A stretch of DNA of 64,000 bases from Castellaniella sp036379515 (GCF_036379515.1 NZ_DASVGN010000027.1:62001-126000); one strand, 5' to 3'. Shown: positions 1-8,549, numbered from the stretch's first letter. A program made the numbers and translations. Notes: generated from the sequence alone by a model not told the origin.

Positions 1-2
1 AG

Positions 3-818
3 GCTCTGCAAAATACGCTCAACCAGCACGGATACTCACTGGTGGTGACGGCATCCGGCTATTCGAGCCTGGAGGAAATGCACCAGGCTCGCACCCTGAT
101 CGAGCGTGGCGTCGAAGGGCTGGTCCTGATTGGCAGTGCACATCACCCGGACCTCAATACTCTGCTGGAGAATCAAGAGATCCCCTCAGTGGACACCTAC
201 GTCTACGGTGCACATAGCAGAGGCCCCTGTGTCGGGTTCAACAACGCAAAAGTCTCCGCCAAGGCGATTGGTTATCTGATCGACCTCGGGCATCGGCACA
301 TCGCAATGGTCGCTGGCGTCACACGCGACAACGATCGTGCCGGAGGGCGCGTACAAGGCGTCAAGGCTGAGCTTGCGGCACATGGCCTTTCTTTGCCACC
401 CCAGCACCTGATTGAGAAACCCTACACCATTGCCGCAGGGCGCGAAGCCCTCCGGGCTCTGCTCACTACACAGCCGCGCCCCACCGCCGTCTTCTGCGCT
501 TCGGATGTGCTCGCCTTCGGTGTGCTCATCGAATGCAGTCATCAAGGCATCGACGTGCCGAAGCACCTTTCAGTCATAGGATTCGATAATCTGGAGTTCT
601 GCGCTCACCTGCCGCCTGGGATGACCACCATCAACGTCCCTGCCGAAGCCATGGGAGAAGGTGCTGCCCGTTACCTCATCGCCAAGCTCTCAGGAAGCGC
701 CGTGGAACCACAGGTCGAACTGGAGGCCAACCTGATCATCAGAGGAACGACTGCGCCACCAGCGAACCAGACATCTGCGGTGCCTCTGCTCAACGCAGAC
801 GACGGGTCTTCTGTGTGA
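3..818 (+). CDS. LacI/GalR-family transcriptional regulator (5' end outside window)
   Basis: The reading frame is already open at the left edge, so the N-terminal helix-turn-helix is missing and only the periplasmic-binding-protein-like effector domain is visible. The visible part has the features of LacI-family regulators: a hydrophobic strand around GLVLIGS, the AVFCASDVLAFGVL segment, and SVIGFDNLEFC followed by PGMTTINVP near the C terminus. It ends 74 bp before the 3' end of the enoyl-CoA hydratase gene on the other strand. The hexuronate genes beginning at 893 are its likely targets, because LacI-family proteins often control adjacent sugar-acid operons. The effector is unknown. The family call is secure; the targets are inferred. 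Confidence 0.88.
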   Translation, partial: ALQNTLNQHGYSLVVTASGYSSLEEMHQARTLIERGVEGLVLIGSAHHPDLNTLLENQEIPSVDTYVYGAHSRGPCVGFNNAKVSAKAIGYLIDLGHRHIAMVAGVTRDNDRAGGRVQGVKAELAAHGLSLPPQHLIEKPYTIAAGREALRALLTTQPRPTAVFCASDVLAFGVLIECSHQGIDVPKHLSVIGFDNLEFCAHLPPGMTTINVPAEAMGEGAARYLIAKLSGSAVEPQVELEANLIIRGTTAPPANQTSAVPLLNADDGSSV

Positions 819-892
819 TGAGCCGAAGCTCCACAAGACGGTGACGAGCCCACACCACAGGCCGACGCTCTGAACGCCATCATTCGCTTCTG

Positions 893-1681
893 TTACTCAC
901 CCACATAGTGCGGCAAGCGCTTTTCAAGAAATGCCTGCATGCCTTCAGCGAGATCCCGAGTCTTGAAGGCGTCAACGACCCGGTCGCGTTCAAACGCCAA
1001 GCCCGTCGACAACGGGACTTCGTAGGCAGCCAACACAGCCTTCTTGGCAAGCTGCACTGAGAGCGTCGCGTGAGCGGCGATCTGGACAGCGATCTCAACC
1101 GCACGCGCAAAAACATCCGGATCGGGCACGACTTCTGACACCAAGCCCGCCTCACAGGCGCGCCGCGCGGAGACAGACTGCCCCGTGAGAATCATCTGCA
1201 TGGCAAGCGACTTGCCCACGGCACGGGGCAACCGCTGAGTGCCCCCATCACCTGGCAACACCCCAATGTTGATCTCGCCCTGCGAGAATGCCGCATGCTC
1301 GCCCGCGATGATAATGTCGCAAAGCATCGCCAATTCGCAACCGCCGCCAATAGCTGGCCCATTGACCGCAGCAATGATCGGCTTGGGAAAATTCTGGATA
1401 TCGCGCCAACGTGCGAGGCGCTCGGGGTCGACATACCAGTCGACCCCTCGCGATACCATCCCCGAAATATCGGCGCCCGCGGAGAAGATTCGATCTGAGC
1501 CCGCAAGCACCACACAACGGACGGCATTGTCAGAAGCCGCGGCCCGGAGCTGTCCGCACAGGTGGACAACCAGATCCTTGCTGAGTGAATTCGCCTTCCG
1601 GGGCCTATTCAGCCGCAGCGCCAGCACGCCTTCGGCAGGCGTGGAGATCATCACGAGATCAAGTTCATCCGCAGTAGGCAT
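893..1681 (-). CDS. enoyl-CoA hydratase/isomerase (crotonase) family protein
   Basis: A 262-residue crotonase-fold protein, normal length for the family. The oxyanion-hole segments FSAGAD (about 66-71) and AIGGGCELA (110-118) are present. Both catalytic glutamates expected of a true hydratase are visible, E116 and E136, 20 residues apart as in the mitochondrial enzyme. It would hydrate or isomerise an acyl-CoA, but the substrate is not readable. It is the last gene of a minus-strand run that otherwise handles hexuronates, with 20 bp separating it from the DapA-like gene. A CoA-dependent enzyme is unexpected there. It may serve an unrelated acid or a branch of the local pathway. Confidence 0.9.
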   Translation of the reverse strand: MPTADELDLVMISTPAEGVLALRLNRPRKANSLSKDLVVHLCGQLRAAASDNAVRCVVLAGSDRIFSAGADISGMVSRGVDWYVDPERLARWRDIQNFPKPIIAAVNGPAIGGGCELAMLCDIIIAGEHAAFSQGEINIGVLPGDGGTQRLPRAVGKSLAMQMILTGQSVSARRACEAGLVSEVVPDPDVFARAVEIAVQIAAHATLSVQLAKKAVLAAYEVPLSTGLAFERDRVVDAFKTRDLAEGMQAFLEKRLPHYVGE

Positions 1682-1701
1682 ACGCGAGCACCGAGGAGCC
1701 T

Positions 1702-2664
1702 TCAGGTGTTTCGATAAACGGTATCTGACGTCAGACCGGCCTTCCCAAGCCAGTGGGACAACCGCGCCCGCTCGGCATCATCAATCGCTTTCAGGGGCGG
1801 CCGAACGAGGGCGTTCGGCAGGCGCCCGCACAGGACCAGTGCCGTTTTCATGCGCGCTTGCCAGTCAATGTAGGGTTTGGCGTAAAAGGCCTGAACAGCA
1901 GCGTAGACGCGTTCACCCACTTGTGCTGCCTTTGGCATATCGCCCTTCTGGTAAGCATCGAACAGAGCCACTTGCAGGTCAGCGATTACACTGCCCGCCC
2001 CTGAAATGATTCCGCGAGCTCCCATGGCCAATGACCCCATCAACCAAGACGAATGAGTGGTCATGACATTGACTGGTCGCGCAAGCGCGTGCAAGGTACG
2101 AATCTGCATTTCGTGCAGCGCGGGGTCGGAGCACAAATCCTTGATGGCAACAATGGTTGGAACCGTTTCGCAGGCCTTGACCAGCGTATCCATGGACAGC
2201 TGAAGGCCAGTCCACTTGGGGAATTGAAACAGGACAATCGGCAGATCGGTGGCGTCACCCAGTGCCTTGTAGTAATCGACGAAGACCTCGGGACGGTCTT
2301 CACCGCGAAACATGAGAACGGCAGGGGGAAAGGCCAGCAAGCAGGATGCACCCCCCGCTTTGGCCATGCGTGCAATGCGCTGCGCCTGAAGGGTGCTTTC
2401 GGTGTAAACACCGCAAATGACGGGAAGCTTGTCGCCCACCTGATCCACAGTGATCTCAAGCGCCCGCTGCTGCTCTTCAAAACTAAGCGTGTGAATCTCT
2501 GCAGAATGACCGTTGATTGTCAGCGCGGTCACCCCTGACACACTGGCAAGATCGTCCAGGTGTCGGCGATAAGAGGCCTCGTCAATGGATAGATCCTGGT
2601 TGAATGGCAGAAGCACTGCAGGAACGACGCCCTGCGGCACATAGCCCGGTAGGGAACTTTTCAC
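1702..2664 (-). CDS. DapA/dihydrodipicolinate synthase-family lyase (class I aldolase type)
   Basis: A TIM-barrel protein of 320 residues from the GTG start chosen here, which has GGAGG five bases upstream (2670-2674). A longer in-frame start at 2736 has no such support. The Schiff-base lysine is K175 in VAIKD. The position usually held by the proton-relay tyrosine (YN-P motif) appears as F146 in LFQFP, so it is probably not a true lysine-biosynthetic DapA. Members of this superfamily cleave or dehydrate 2-keto-3-deoxy sugar acids, which would fit a location directly after uxuB. The exact reaction is not assigned. A LacI-like operator lies just upstream. Confidence 0.85.
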   Translation of the reverse strand: MKSSLPGYVPQGVVPAVLLPFNQDLSIDEASYRRHLDDLASVSGVTALTINGHSAEIHTLSFEEQQRALEITVDQVGDKLPVICGVYTESTLQAQRIARMAKAGGASCLLAFPPAVLMFRGEDRPEVFVDYYKALGDATDLPIVLFQFPKWTGLQLSMDTLVKACETVPTIVAIKDLCSDPALHEMQIRTLHALARPVNVMTTHSSWLMGSLAMGARGIISGAGSVIADLQVALFDAYQKGDMPKAAQVGERVYAAVQAFYAKPYIDWQARMKTALVLCGRLPNALVRPPLKAIDDAERARLSHWLGKAGLTSDTVYRNT

Positions 2665-2708
2665 TATTGCCTCCAGAGGGAGCTTATCTGATAGTAGATG
2701 GTTTTTTA

Positions 2709-2722
2709 TGGTATCGATTTCA
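2709..2722 (-). promoter_or_regulatory. candidate LacI-family operator
   Basis: On the minus strand the site reads TGAAATCGATACCA. It matches the generic LacI-family pattern TGnAAnCGnTTnCA with one mismatch. It sits in the 99-bp gap between uxuB and the DapA-like gene, upstream of a TACTAT hexamer (2691-2696) that could be a -10 element. The truncated LacI-type regulator at the left edge is the obvious candidate binder. This is a single site found by eye. Confidence 0.35.
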
Positions 2723-2763
2723 TTCGCACCTGTCAATGCGGACGGACGACACCCACCACAGGA

Positions 2764-4254
2764 TCAGGACATCGATAATGCAGCGGCCATCCCGCCGCTG
2801 AGCATGACACGCAAGGAATCCACCACCAGGCTGCGCCACACCGACGCATCACGGAGCTCCGACGGAAACACCCCCGGCAAGGCCATCAACGCTGCCGCAA
2901 TCCCTCGGGCATCATCAGAAGAGCCCTGCAGCACCACCCTGATCTCATTCTCACGAGGATCCCGCAACAGATAGCGCCGACCCTGTTCGGTCACACCGAG
3001 GCAATACCGCATCCAGGCGGCCACAGCAAAGGCAAACGGGCGAAGATCTTGCCCACCAATCAGGCAATCCCGCGCCGGGTCCAGAATGCGTTGAGGCAGC
3101 TTCTCGGTCCCGTCCATGGCAATCTGATAGGTCTCATGGGCAATAGCCGGATTCGCGAAACGTTGTCGTAGCGCCGCTGCATAATCTGCAAAATCGACGC
3201 CAGCCACAGGCTGCAAGGTCTCTGCCGCGCGACACATATAGGTGCTCACCATACGTGACAGCGCTTCATCACGCATTGCATCGCGGACGTAGACATGGCC
3301 AGCCACATGCCCCGCATAGGCCAATAGCGAATGAGCGCCATTGAGCACCCGCAGCTTCATCCGCTCATACGGATTCACATCGCTCACCATGAGGGCGCCC
3401 GCGTCTTCCCAGGCGGGACGTCCCTGCGGAAAGTTGTCTTCGATCACCCACATGCTGAAGGGCTCCGTCTCGACAGCAGCCTGGTCTTCACACCCCACCA
3501 GGGACGCTGCATCCGCTCGCGTCTGCTCTGTCATAGCGGGTGTGATACGGTCGACCATGGTGGACGGAAACGCAACGTTCGCACCGATCCAGGCCTCCAG
3601 ACCGGGTTCCACGCGACCAGCGAAATCCAGGACTCCCGCCCGCAGCAAGTGGCCATTGGAAGGAAGATTGTCGCAGCACAGGACTGTGAACGGCGCAAGT
3701 CCGCGCCTGCGTCGTTCTCCCAAGGCCCAGACCAACATCCCGAGCACACCCGCTGGCTCTGCAGGATGTGCGAGATCATGCGCGACAGCCGGGTGATCGG
3801 GTAATACGGCACCGCTCGAGCGCCCGAGACCATAGGCCTTTTCTGTAACCGTCAAGGTCACGACCTTTACCCCTGGCCGAATCAGCGCTCCACGTGCCAA
3901 TTGCGGTTGCTGCGCAGCCGCTGTCACATGGGCAATGCTGCCAATCACGCGCCCCTGCGCCTGACTGCCGTCACGTACCAGCAAGGTATAGAGGCCATCC
4001 TGCGGGTTCAAGGACGCTGCTACTGCTGAGCCTCGAAGACTGATCCCCGCAATCCTCCAGTCACCACCGTGGCGAGCCAGCGTGTCGTCGACATAAACCG
4101 CCTGATGGGCTCGATGGAAGGCGCCAACGCCCAGGTGGACAATGCCGACGCCATGCGCAGCCGGATCATAGCCCGGCAGCGCGAGCCCGCTGGACATCGA
4201 CGGGTCCTGCCTCGCGCGCTCCAGCCAGGCCGCATTCAAGCGGTGGGAATTCAT
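2764..4254 (-). CDS. uxuB: D-mannonate oxidoreductase / fructuronate reductase (mannitol dehydrogenase family)
   Basis: A 496-residue long-chain polyol dehydrogenase. It should interconvert D-fructuronate and D-mannonate with NAD(H) in the cytoplasm. The N-terminal nucleotide-binding segment has the family signature LGVGAFHRAH (41-50). The catalytic domain contains CCDNLPSNG, AFPSTMVDRITPA and the KLRVLNGAHS motif with the active-site lysine/asparagine/histidine set. The start overlaps the uxuA stop by 4 bp, so translation is probably coupled. The uxuA neighbour favours fructuronate reductase over mannitol, altronate or arabinitol dehydrogenase, which share this fold. Confidence 0.92.
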   Translation of the reverse strand: MNSHRLNAAWLERARQDPSMSSGLALPGYDPAAHGVGIVHLGVGAFHRAHQAVYVDDTLARHGGDWRIAGISLRGSAVAASLNPQDGLYTLLVRDGSQAQGRVIGSIAHVTAAAQQPQLARGALIRPGVKVVTLTVTEKAYGLGRSSGAVLPDHPAVAHDLAHPAEPAGVLGMLVWALGERRRRGLAPFTVLCCDNLPSNGHLLRAGVLDFAGRVEPGLEAWIGANVAFPSTMVDRITPAMTEQTRADAASLVGCEDQAAVETEPFSMWVIEDNFPQGRPAWEDAGALMVSDVNPYERMKLRVLNGAHSLLAYAGHVAGHVYVRDAMRDEALSRMVSTYMCRAAETLQPVAGVDFADYAAALRQRFANPAIAHETYQIAMDGTEKLPQRILDPARDCLIGGQDLRPFAFAVAAWMRYCLGVTEQGRRYLLRDPRENEIRVVLQGSSDDARGIAAALMALPGVFPSELRDASVWRSLVVDSLRVMLSGGMAAALSMS

Positions 4255-5468
4255 GCCGCCAGCTTCACATCCGAATGCTCCAGCGCCGTGACAATGCCCC
4301 TGAGCTCAGCAAGCCCACGCAGCCGACCAATCGCCGGATAACCGGGTTGTGCCTTGCGCTTGAGGTCGTCGAGAAGGTCCAACCCATGATCCGGCCGAAA
4401 GGGAATCGAAACATCGCGGCGCCCTGCCGCACGGCGCCGGCGCTCTTCTTGAACAGCCGCGAGCACAAGCGCCACCATGTCCGTGTCTCCGCCCAAATGA
4501 TCGGCCTCGTGAAAGGACCCGAACACTGCGGCCGTTTCTCGATGGACGTTGCGCAGATGCAGGAAGTGGACGCGGTCACCCAAGCGGCGCATCATGCCGG
4601 GCAAATCGTTGTCCGCACGAGCCCCCAGCGACCCAGAACACAGCGTGATTCCATTGGCTGGCACGTCGACCGCGCTCATCAACGCCGCATAGTCGGACTC
4701 TGTGGACATGATGCGCGGCAGGCCCAGCAACGGATACGGAGGATCATCCGGGTGGCAGCACAGCCGCAGGCCGAGGCCTTGGGCAACCGGAGCAACTTCT
4801 TCCAGAAAGTCATAAAAATGCCGACGCAGCTGACCGGCGTCGATCTGCCGGTACTCCGCAAGATGCGCCCGCACATCACCTAGTGTCAGGTGTTCGACCG
4901 AACCTGGCAGCCCGTAGGCCACATTGGTGGCAAGTTGCTGACGCCGTGCGTCGTCCATCGTCTCGAAGCGCGCGGCCGCCGCTCGAACCAGATCATCCGG
5001 GAACGACTCGGCAGCACCCGGGCGCTGCAGAATATGGATATCGAAAGCTGCAAAATCGACGAAGTCAAAACGCATGCCGCTGCCGCCATGAGGCAGACGC
5101 CAGCTCAGATCTGTGCGGGTCCAGTCCAGCACCGGCATGAAGTTGTAGCAGATAACCTCAATGCCGCTCTGCGCCAGATGGTGCAGGCTCAGCTTGTAGT
5201 TCTCGAGATGCGAGCGCCACTGCCCGCACTGCTTCTTGATGTCTTCAGATACCGGCAGACTCTCGACCACTTCCCAGGCCAAGCCGGACGGTGACCCGTC
5301 ATTCATCCGCGCAATCTGCGTCTTGCGTTTCGCGATCTCGGCCAGCGACCACACCTCACCGGCTGGAATGTGATGCAACGCCGACACGACCCCTTGCACA
5401 CCGGCCTGCAACATATCGTCGACACTGACGGTATCGTGCGGGCCAAACCAGCGCCAAGTCTGCCTCAT
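4251..5468 (-). CDS. uxuA: mannonate dehydratase
   Basis: A 405-residue TIM-barrel metalloenzyme. It dehydrates D-mannonate to 2-keto-3-deoxy-D-gluconate (KDG). Family motifs are all present: CYNFMPVLDWTRT (about 107-119), RLCCHPDDPP, NGITLCSGSLG and HFLHLRNVHRE, which carry the metal-binding Cys/His residues. It overlaps uxuB by 4 bp, and the preceding dehydrogenase gene overlaps its start by 4 bp. Its KDG product is the substrate of the KdgK encoded at 9535-10494. No uronate isomerase (uxaC) is seen in this window, so fructuronate must come from elsewhere. Confidence 0.96.
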   Translation of the reverse strand: MRQTWRWFGPHDTVSVDDMLQAGVQGVVSALHHIPAGEVWSLAEIAKRKTQIARMNDGSPSGLAWEVVESLPVSEDIKKQCGQWRSHLENYKLSLHHLAQSGIEVICYNFMPVLDWTRTDLSWRLPHGGSGMRFDFVDFAAFDIHILQRPGAAESFPDDLVRAAAARFETMDDARRQQLATNVAYGLPGSVEHLTLGDVRAHLAEYRQIDAGQLRRHFYDFLEEVAPVAQGLGLRLCCHPDDPPYPLLGLPRIMSTESDYAALMSAVDVPANGITLCSGSLGARADNDLPGMMRRLGDRVHFLHLRNVHRETAAVFGSFHEADHLGGDTDMVALVLAAVQEERRRRAAGRRDVSIPFRPDHGLDLLDDLKRKAQPGYPAIGRLRGLAELRGIVTALEHSDVKLAA

Positions 5469-6379
5469 GTTCGATGCTCCTTGGATTTTTTCCCAAGCGA
5501 CTCGGCAGCAAAGATCCCTGCCATCCTGCTGATCATTTCATCACCATGTCCGAGAAGCGTGGCCATGTTGAAAGCGTTGTACGCAGAGCCGCTCAACAGG
5601 TCGACCATGTCGGCACCCTCGATCATCCGGCGATAACACCCCAGATCCTTGCGCGCGTTGCGTACAGAGAACTGCATGCCGGTTTCATCACCTTGCAGCA
5701 AATGTGACACGATCATCCCGAACGCCGCGCTGTTCGCACCGCCATGGGAGACCACCTCGTGAAGCTTCGCCAGGTCGACCCCAGCAGCTCGGGCCGCATT
5801 GACCGCTTCAGCAGCAAGCACCGCATGCCCCAGGGACAGCAGATTGTTGATCAGCTTGAGCTTGAGCGCACTGCCCAGGGCCCCAATTTCAAACACGTTT
5901 TCGCAAAATGCGGAGACGACCGGTCGTACTTGAGCGACCACGTCGGCATCACCGGAAAGGAGGATATTCAGGCGGCCCTCTTCGGCCTCTCGCGGCGTAC
6001 GCGCCAGGGGAGCATCAACGAGGCGGATGCCACGCGTTGCGAGCCGTGCCCCCAGCCTGAGTGTTGTAGCCGGGTCGCCCGTCGACATGTCGACCACGAC
6101 CAACCCCGAACGGCCGTTCGCCAGAATGCCGTTATCGCCTTCTACCAGCGATTCCACTACCACGGATGATGTCACGCACAGAAAGAGCATGTCCACTTTC
6201 GCTGCGATCTCGCCCGCATCAGAGGCCTCGGTGGCGCCGCGACCAAGGAGGTCGTCCACCGGGACTCGATTACTATGCGCCATTGTGACCAACGGATAAC
6301 CAGCCTTGAGAAGATTCTTCGCTGCGCCATGTCCCATCAGTCCGGCACCAATAAGCCCGAGAGTAAGTTTCTTCGTCAT
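5465..6379 (-). CDS. NAD(P)-dependent 3-hydroxyacid dehydrogenase (6PGDH/3-HIBADH-like)
   Basis: A beta-hydroxyacid dehydrogenase of 304 residues from the ATG at 6379; an upstream GTG at 6391 is also in frame. The Rossmann motif is GLIGAGLMG (8-16), and the catalytic lysine/asparagine block is LKLKLINN (172-179, catalytic K175). The substrate loop reads DAPLARTP instead of the common DAPVSGG, so it is probably not a standard hydroxyisobutyrate dehydrogenase. Tartronate-semialdehyde, threonate or sugar-acid dehydrogenase activities occur in this superfamily. It is the first gene of the minus-strand uronate run and overlaps uxuA by 4 bp. Confidence 0.88.
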   Translation of the reverse strand: MTKKLTLGLIGAGLMGHGAAKNLLKAGYPLVTMAHSNRVPVDDLLGRGATEASDAGEIAAKVDMLFLCVTSSVVVESLVEGDNGILANGRSGLVVVDMSTGDPATTLRLGARLATRGIRLVDAPLARTPREAEEGRLNILLSGDADVVAQVRPVVSAFCENVFEIGALGSALKLKLINNLLSLGHAVLAAEAVNAARAAGVDLAKLHEVVSHGGANSAAFGMIVSHLLQGDETGMQFSVRNARKDLGCYRRMIEGADMVDLLSGSAYNAFNMATLLGHGDEMISRMAGIFAAESLGKKSKEHRT

Positions 6380-6505
6380 TTGCAAGACCACCGTCCGTGA
6401 ATTTTCGTGTGGATAGTGTACCGACTAAAACAAGCCGAGCAACTTCCAGCACGTGTCAGTCAACACCCTGAAGATCGGCCGCAACCCGCACGAGACGCTG
6501 CACGG

Positions 6506-7003
6506 TCAACGGGTGGTTGCCGCCAGCAACACAATCGCGTCGGCAGCAATGCCTTCGCCGCGTCCTAACGCCCCCAGCCCTTCGGCTGTTTTGGCCTTGA
6601 TGTTCACCGCCGAGATCTCTACCTGCAGGTCCTGAGCCACACAAGCAGCCATCGCAGCCGCATGAGGAGCTATTTTGGGCGCCTGCGCGTGGATGGTGGC
6701 ATCGACGTTCACCACCTGCCAGCCCGCCACCTGGGCGAGCCGAAAGGCCTCACGCAAGAAAAGACGGCTGTCGGCCCCCGCCCAGCGGGGATCACGATCT
6801 GAAAAATGCCGGCCGATATCACCTAGCCCAGCTGCACCCAGCACTGCATCGGTGACGGCATGCAGCAGCACGTCGGCATCGGAATGCCCCACCAGCCCGC
6901 GCGCGTATGGAATTTGTACGCCACCGATGATGAGCGGCCGGCCTTCGGTCAGCCTGTGCACGTCATGGCCCTGGCCCACCCGAAACGGAAATGAACTCGT
7001 CAT
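6506..7003 (-). CDS. ispF: 2-C-methyl-D-erythritol 2,4-cyclodiphosphate synthase
   Basis: A 165-residue enzyme of the non-mevalonate (MEP) isoprenoid pathway. It cyclises CDP-methylerythritol 2-phosphate with loss of CMP. The metal-binding motif GHDVHRL is at about 12-18, followed by HSDADVLLHAVTDA and GDIGRHF, and by the C-terminal KTAEGLGALGRGEGI region. It works as a trimer. The start overlaps the ispD stop by 4 bp, the usual tight coupling of the pair. This is a housekeeping gene sitting between two catabolic blocks. Confidence 0.97.
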   Translation of the reverse strand: MTSSFPFRVGQGHDVHRLTEGRPLIIGGVQIPYARGLVGHSDADVLLHAVTDAVLGAAGLGDIGRHFSDRDPRWAGADSRLFLREAFRLAQVAGWQVVNVDATIHAQAPKIAPHAAAMAACVAQDLQVEISAVNIKAKTAEGLGALGRGEGIAADAIVLLAATTR

Positions 7004-7725
7004 GCACGTCCTCCAGCCATCCAGTGTTCAAACCAGACAAAATCGTCAGGCCAGGTGAGTTTGATGTTTTCGCGGGCCCCTCGCACCAGCAAAGGCGATG
7101 GGCCGGATGCGCCGGCCAGTTCCACTGCCGAAGCCTCGTCGGTGACACGGGAGTCCCCTTGCGTCGCCTGCAGGGCCTCCAACAGTTCACGGGCACGGAA
7201 CATCTGTGGAGTCTGGGCCAACCACAGGGAATCACGCGCTTGCGTGCCATCGATCGCAATCAGATCCGAAGCTGCAGCGTCCGCTCTCTGTGCCCGCTTG
7301 ACGGTATCGGAAACCGGCAAAGCCAGAATGCCACCGCGCGCCTGTTGCAAACAGGTATCGATCAAACGCGCCAACGCATCAGTGGGCAAGCCCGGGCGGG
7401 CGGCATCGTGAACCAGCACCCAGGCATCCGATGGCAGATCGACCTCGGACAAGGCATTGCGCACCGTGTCTGCGCGGGTGACACCCCCACAGCGGCATAC
7501 GCACACATGCGCCAGGCCGGCCAAGGCGTCGTCCACCCAGTGGTCGTGCGCGGCTACCGCAACCCGGACCTGCTGCACGCGCGCATCCTGCAGCAAGGCG
7601 CTCACCGCCCACCGCAGCATGGGTTGCCCACCCAGCAGACGATATTGCTTGGGCACGCCTTGTGCGGTTGCCGCACGCGCCCCCACGCCTGCCGCCGGCA
7701 CAATGGCAAACAAGGAAGAACTCAT
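7000..7725 (-). CDS. ispD: 2-C-methyl-D-erythritol 4-phosphate cytidylyltransferase
   Basis: A 241-residue nucleotidyltransferase that joins CTP to methylerythritol 4-phosphate, the step before IspE and IspF. The N-terminal CTP-binding loop is PAAGVGARA with PKQY shortly after. VHDAARPG in the middle and TDEASAVE in the C-terminal half are the expected substrate-binding motifs. It is transcribed divergently from eda, 110 bp away. In many Burkholderiales mfd lies next to this pair; here about 5.8 kb of catabolic genes separate them (established order recalled, not checked). Confidence 0.97.
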   Translation of the reverse strand: MSSSLFAIVPAAGVGARAATAQGVPKQYRLLGGQPMLRWAVSALLQDARVQQVRVAVAAHDHWVDDALAGLAHVCVCRCGGVTRADTVRNALSEVDLPSDAWVLVHDAARPGLPTDALARLIDTCLQQARGGILALPVSDTVKRAQRADAAASDLIAIDGTQARDSLWLAQTPQMFRARELLEALQATQGDSRVTDEASAVELAGASGPSPLLVRGARENIKLTWPDDFVWFEHWMAGGRA

Positions 7726-7785
7726 GGTTGAGGATTGTAGACGAGCCCGCTACGCAGGAGCGCATGACCCGGCGTCAGACACAGG

Positions 7786-7801
7786 CCGTGACCAATCACG
7801 G
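7786..7801. promoter_or_regulatory. short perfect inverted repeat in the ispD-eda divergent region
   Basis: CCGTGA, a four-base spacer and TCACGG form a perfect 6-bp inverted repeat. A TAATAT hexamer (7802-7807) begins immediately after it, about 30 bases before the eda ATG. The arrangement would suit an operator overlapping an eda promoter, but no good -35 box is visible. The same repeat could also be a small hairpin. Confidence 0.25.
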
Positions 7802-7835
7802 TAATATCGTCAGCCAGCACACTGCGGCCCTTGCC

Positions 7836-8468
7836 ATGAACCCCACCGAACTTGTTGATCTCAGCCCCGTCATCCCCGTCATCGTCATCGACGATCTTGC
7901 CACATCCGTCGATCTTGCCCGCGCCCTAGTGGCGGGGGGGGTCCGCGCACTGGAAGTCACCTTGCGCTCCCCGGCGGCGCTGGAGGCCATCCGAGCAATC
8001 CACGGACAGGTCCCCGAGGCGGTGGTGGGGGTAGGCACCGTACGGACAGCTCAACAACTCGATGCAGCGATCAGCGCAGGGGCACGCTTTGGCGTCAGCC
8101 CCGGTCTGACTGAAGATCTGGCACGTGCAGCAACCGGCTGCGGGATTCCGTTCCTGCCCGGTGTAGCGACAGCGTCAGAAGCCATGCGGGCCGCAGAGCT
8201 TGGTTTTAATGTCCTGAAGCTCTTCCCCGCCGAAGCCGTGGGGGGGATTCCCCTGTTGAAATCCTGGTTCGGTCCACTGCCAGAACTCAGGTTCTGCCCC
8301 ACCGGTGGCATCCATGCCGCGAACATGGGCGCCTATCTTGCACTGCCGAACGTACGCTGCGTGGGTGGCTCATGGCTCACACCCAAAGAAGCCATCCTGC
8401 ACCACGACTGGGAGTCCATCACCACACTGGCCCGGCACGCCGTCAGTCAGGCACAGCCCAAGCCCTGA
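7836..8468 (+). CDS. eda: 2-dehydro-3-deoxy-phosphogluconate (KDPG) aldolase
   Basis: A 210-residue class I aldolase that splits KDPG into pyruvate and glyceraldehyde-3-phosphate, the last step of the Entner-Doudoroff and hexuronate routes. The general acid/base E40 lies in ALEVTLRS. The Schiff-base lysine is K128 in NVLKLFPAE. The phosphate-binding PTGGI motif follows at 156-160. The ATG at 7836 was chosen because an upstream in-frame extension overlaps ispD and resembles nothing. It is convergent with the KDG operon on the other strand, whose KdgK makes its substrate. Confidence 0.95.
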   Translation: MNPTELVDLSPVIPVIVIDDLATSVDLARALVAGGVRALEVTLRSPAALEAIRAIHGQVPEAVVGVGTVRTAQQLDAAISAGARFGVSPGLTEDLARAATGCGIPFLPGVATASEAMRAAELGFNVLKLFPAEAVGGIPLLKSWFGPLPELRFCPTGGIHAANMGAYLALPNVRCVGGSWLTPKEAILHHDWESITTLARHAVSQAQPKP

Positions 8469-8476
8469 AAAATGAT

Positions 8477-8528
8477 TGTCCCGTTCGGCAACCATGTCCA
8501 TTGATATTCGCATGAGCCAAACGGGACA
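8477..8528. repeat. imperfect 13-bp inverted repeat between eda and the hydroxyacid dehydrogenase gene
   Basis: Arms at 8477-8489 and 8516-8528 pair over 13 bases with one mismatch (TGTCCCGTTCGGC against GCCAAACGGGACA), separated by a 26-base loop. It lies between the two convergent stop codons. There is no T-tract on either side, so it is not a classical intrinsic terminator. It could act as a 3' structure for both transcripts or as a protein-binding site. Confidence 0.4.
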
Positions 8529-8549
8529 CCCGGTGCATCAACACCCGAC

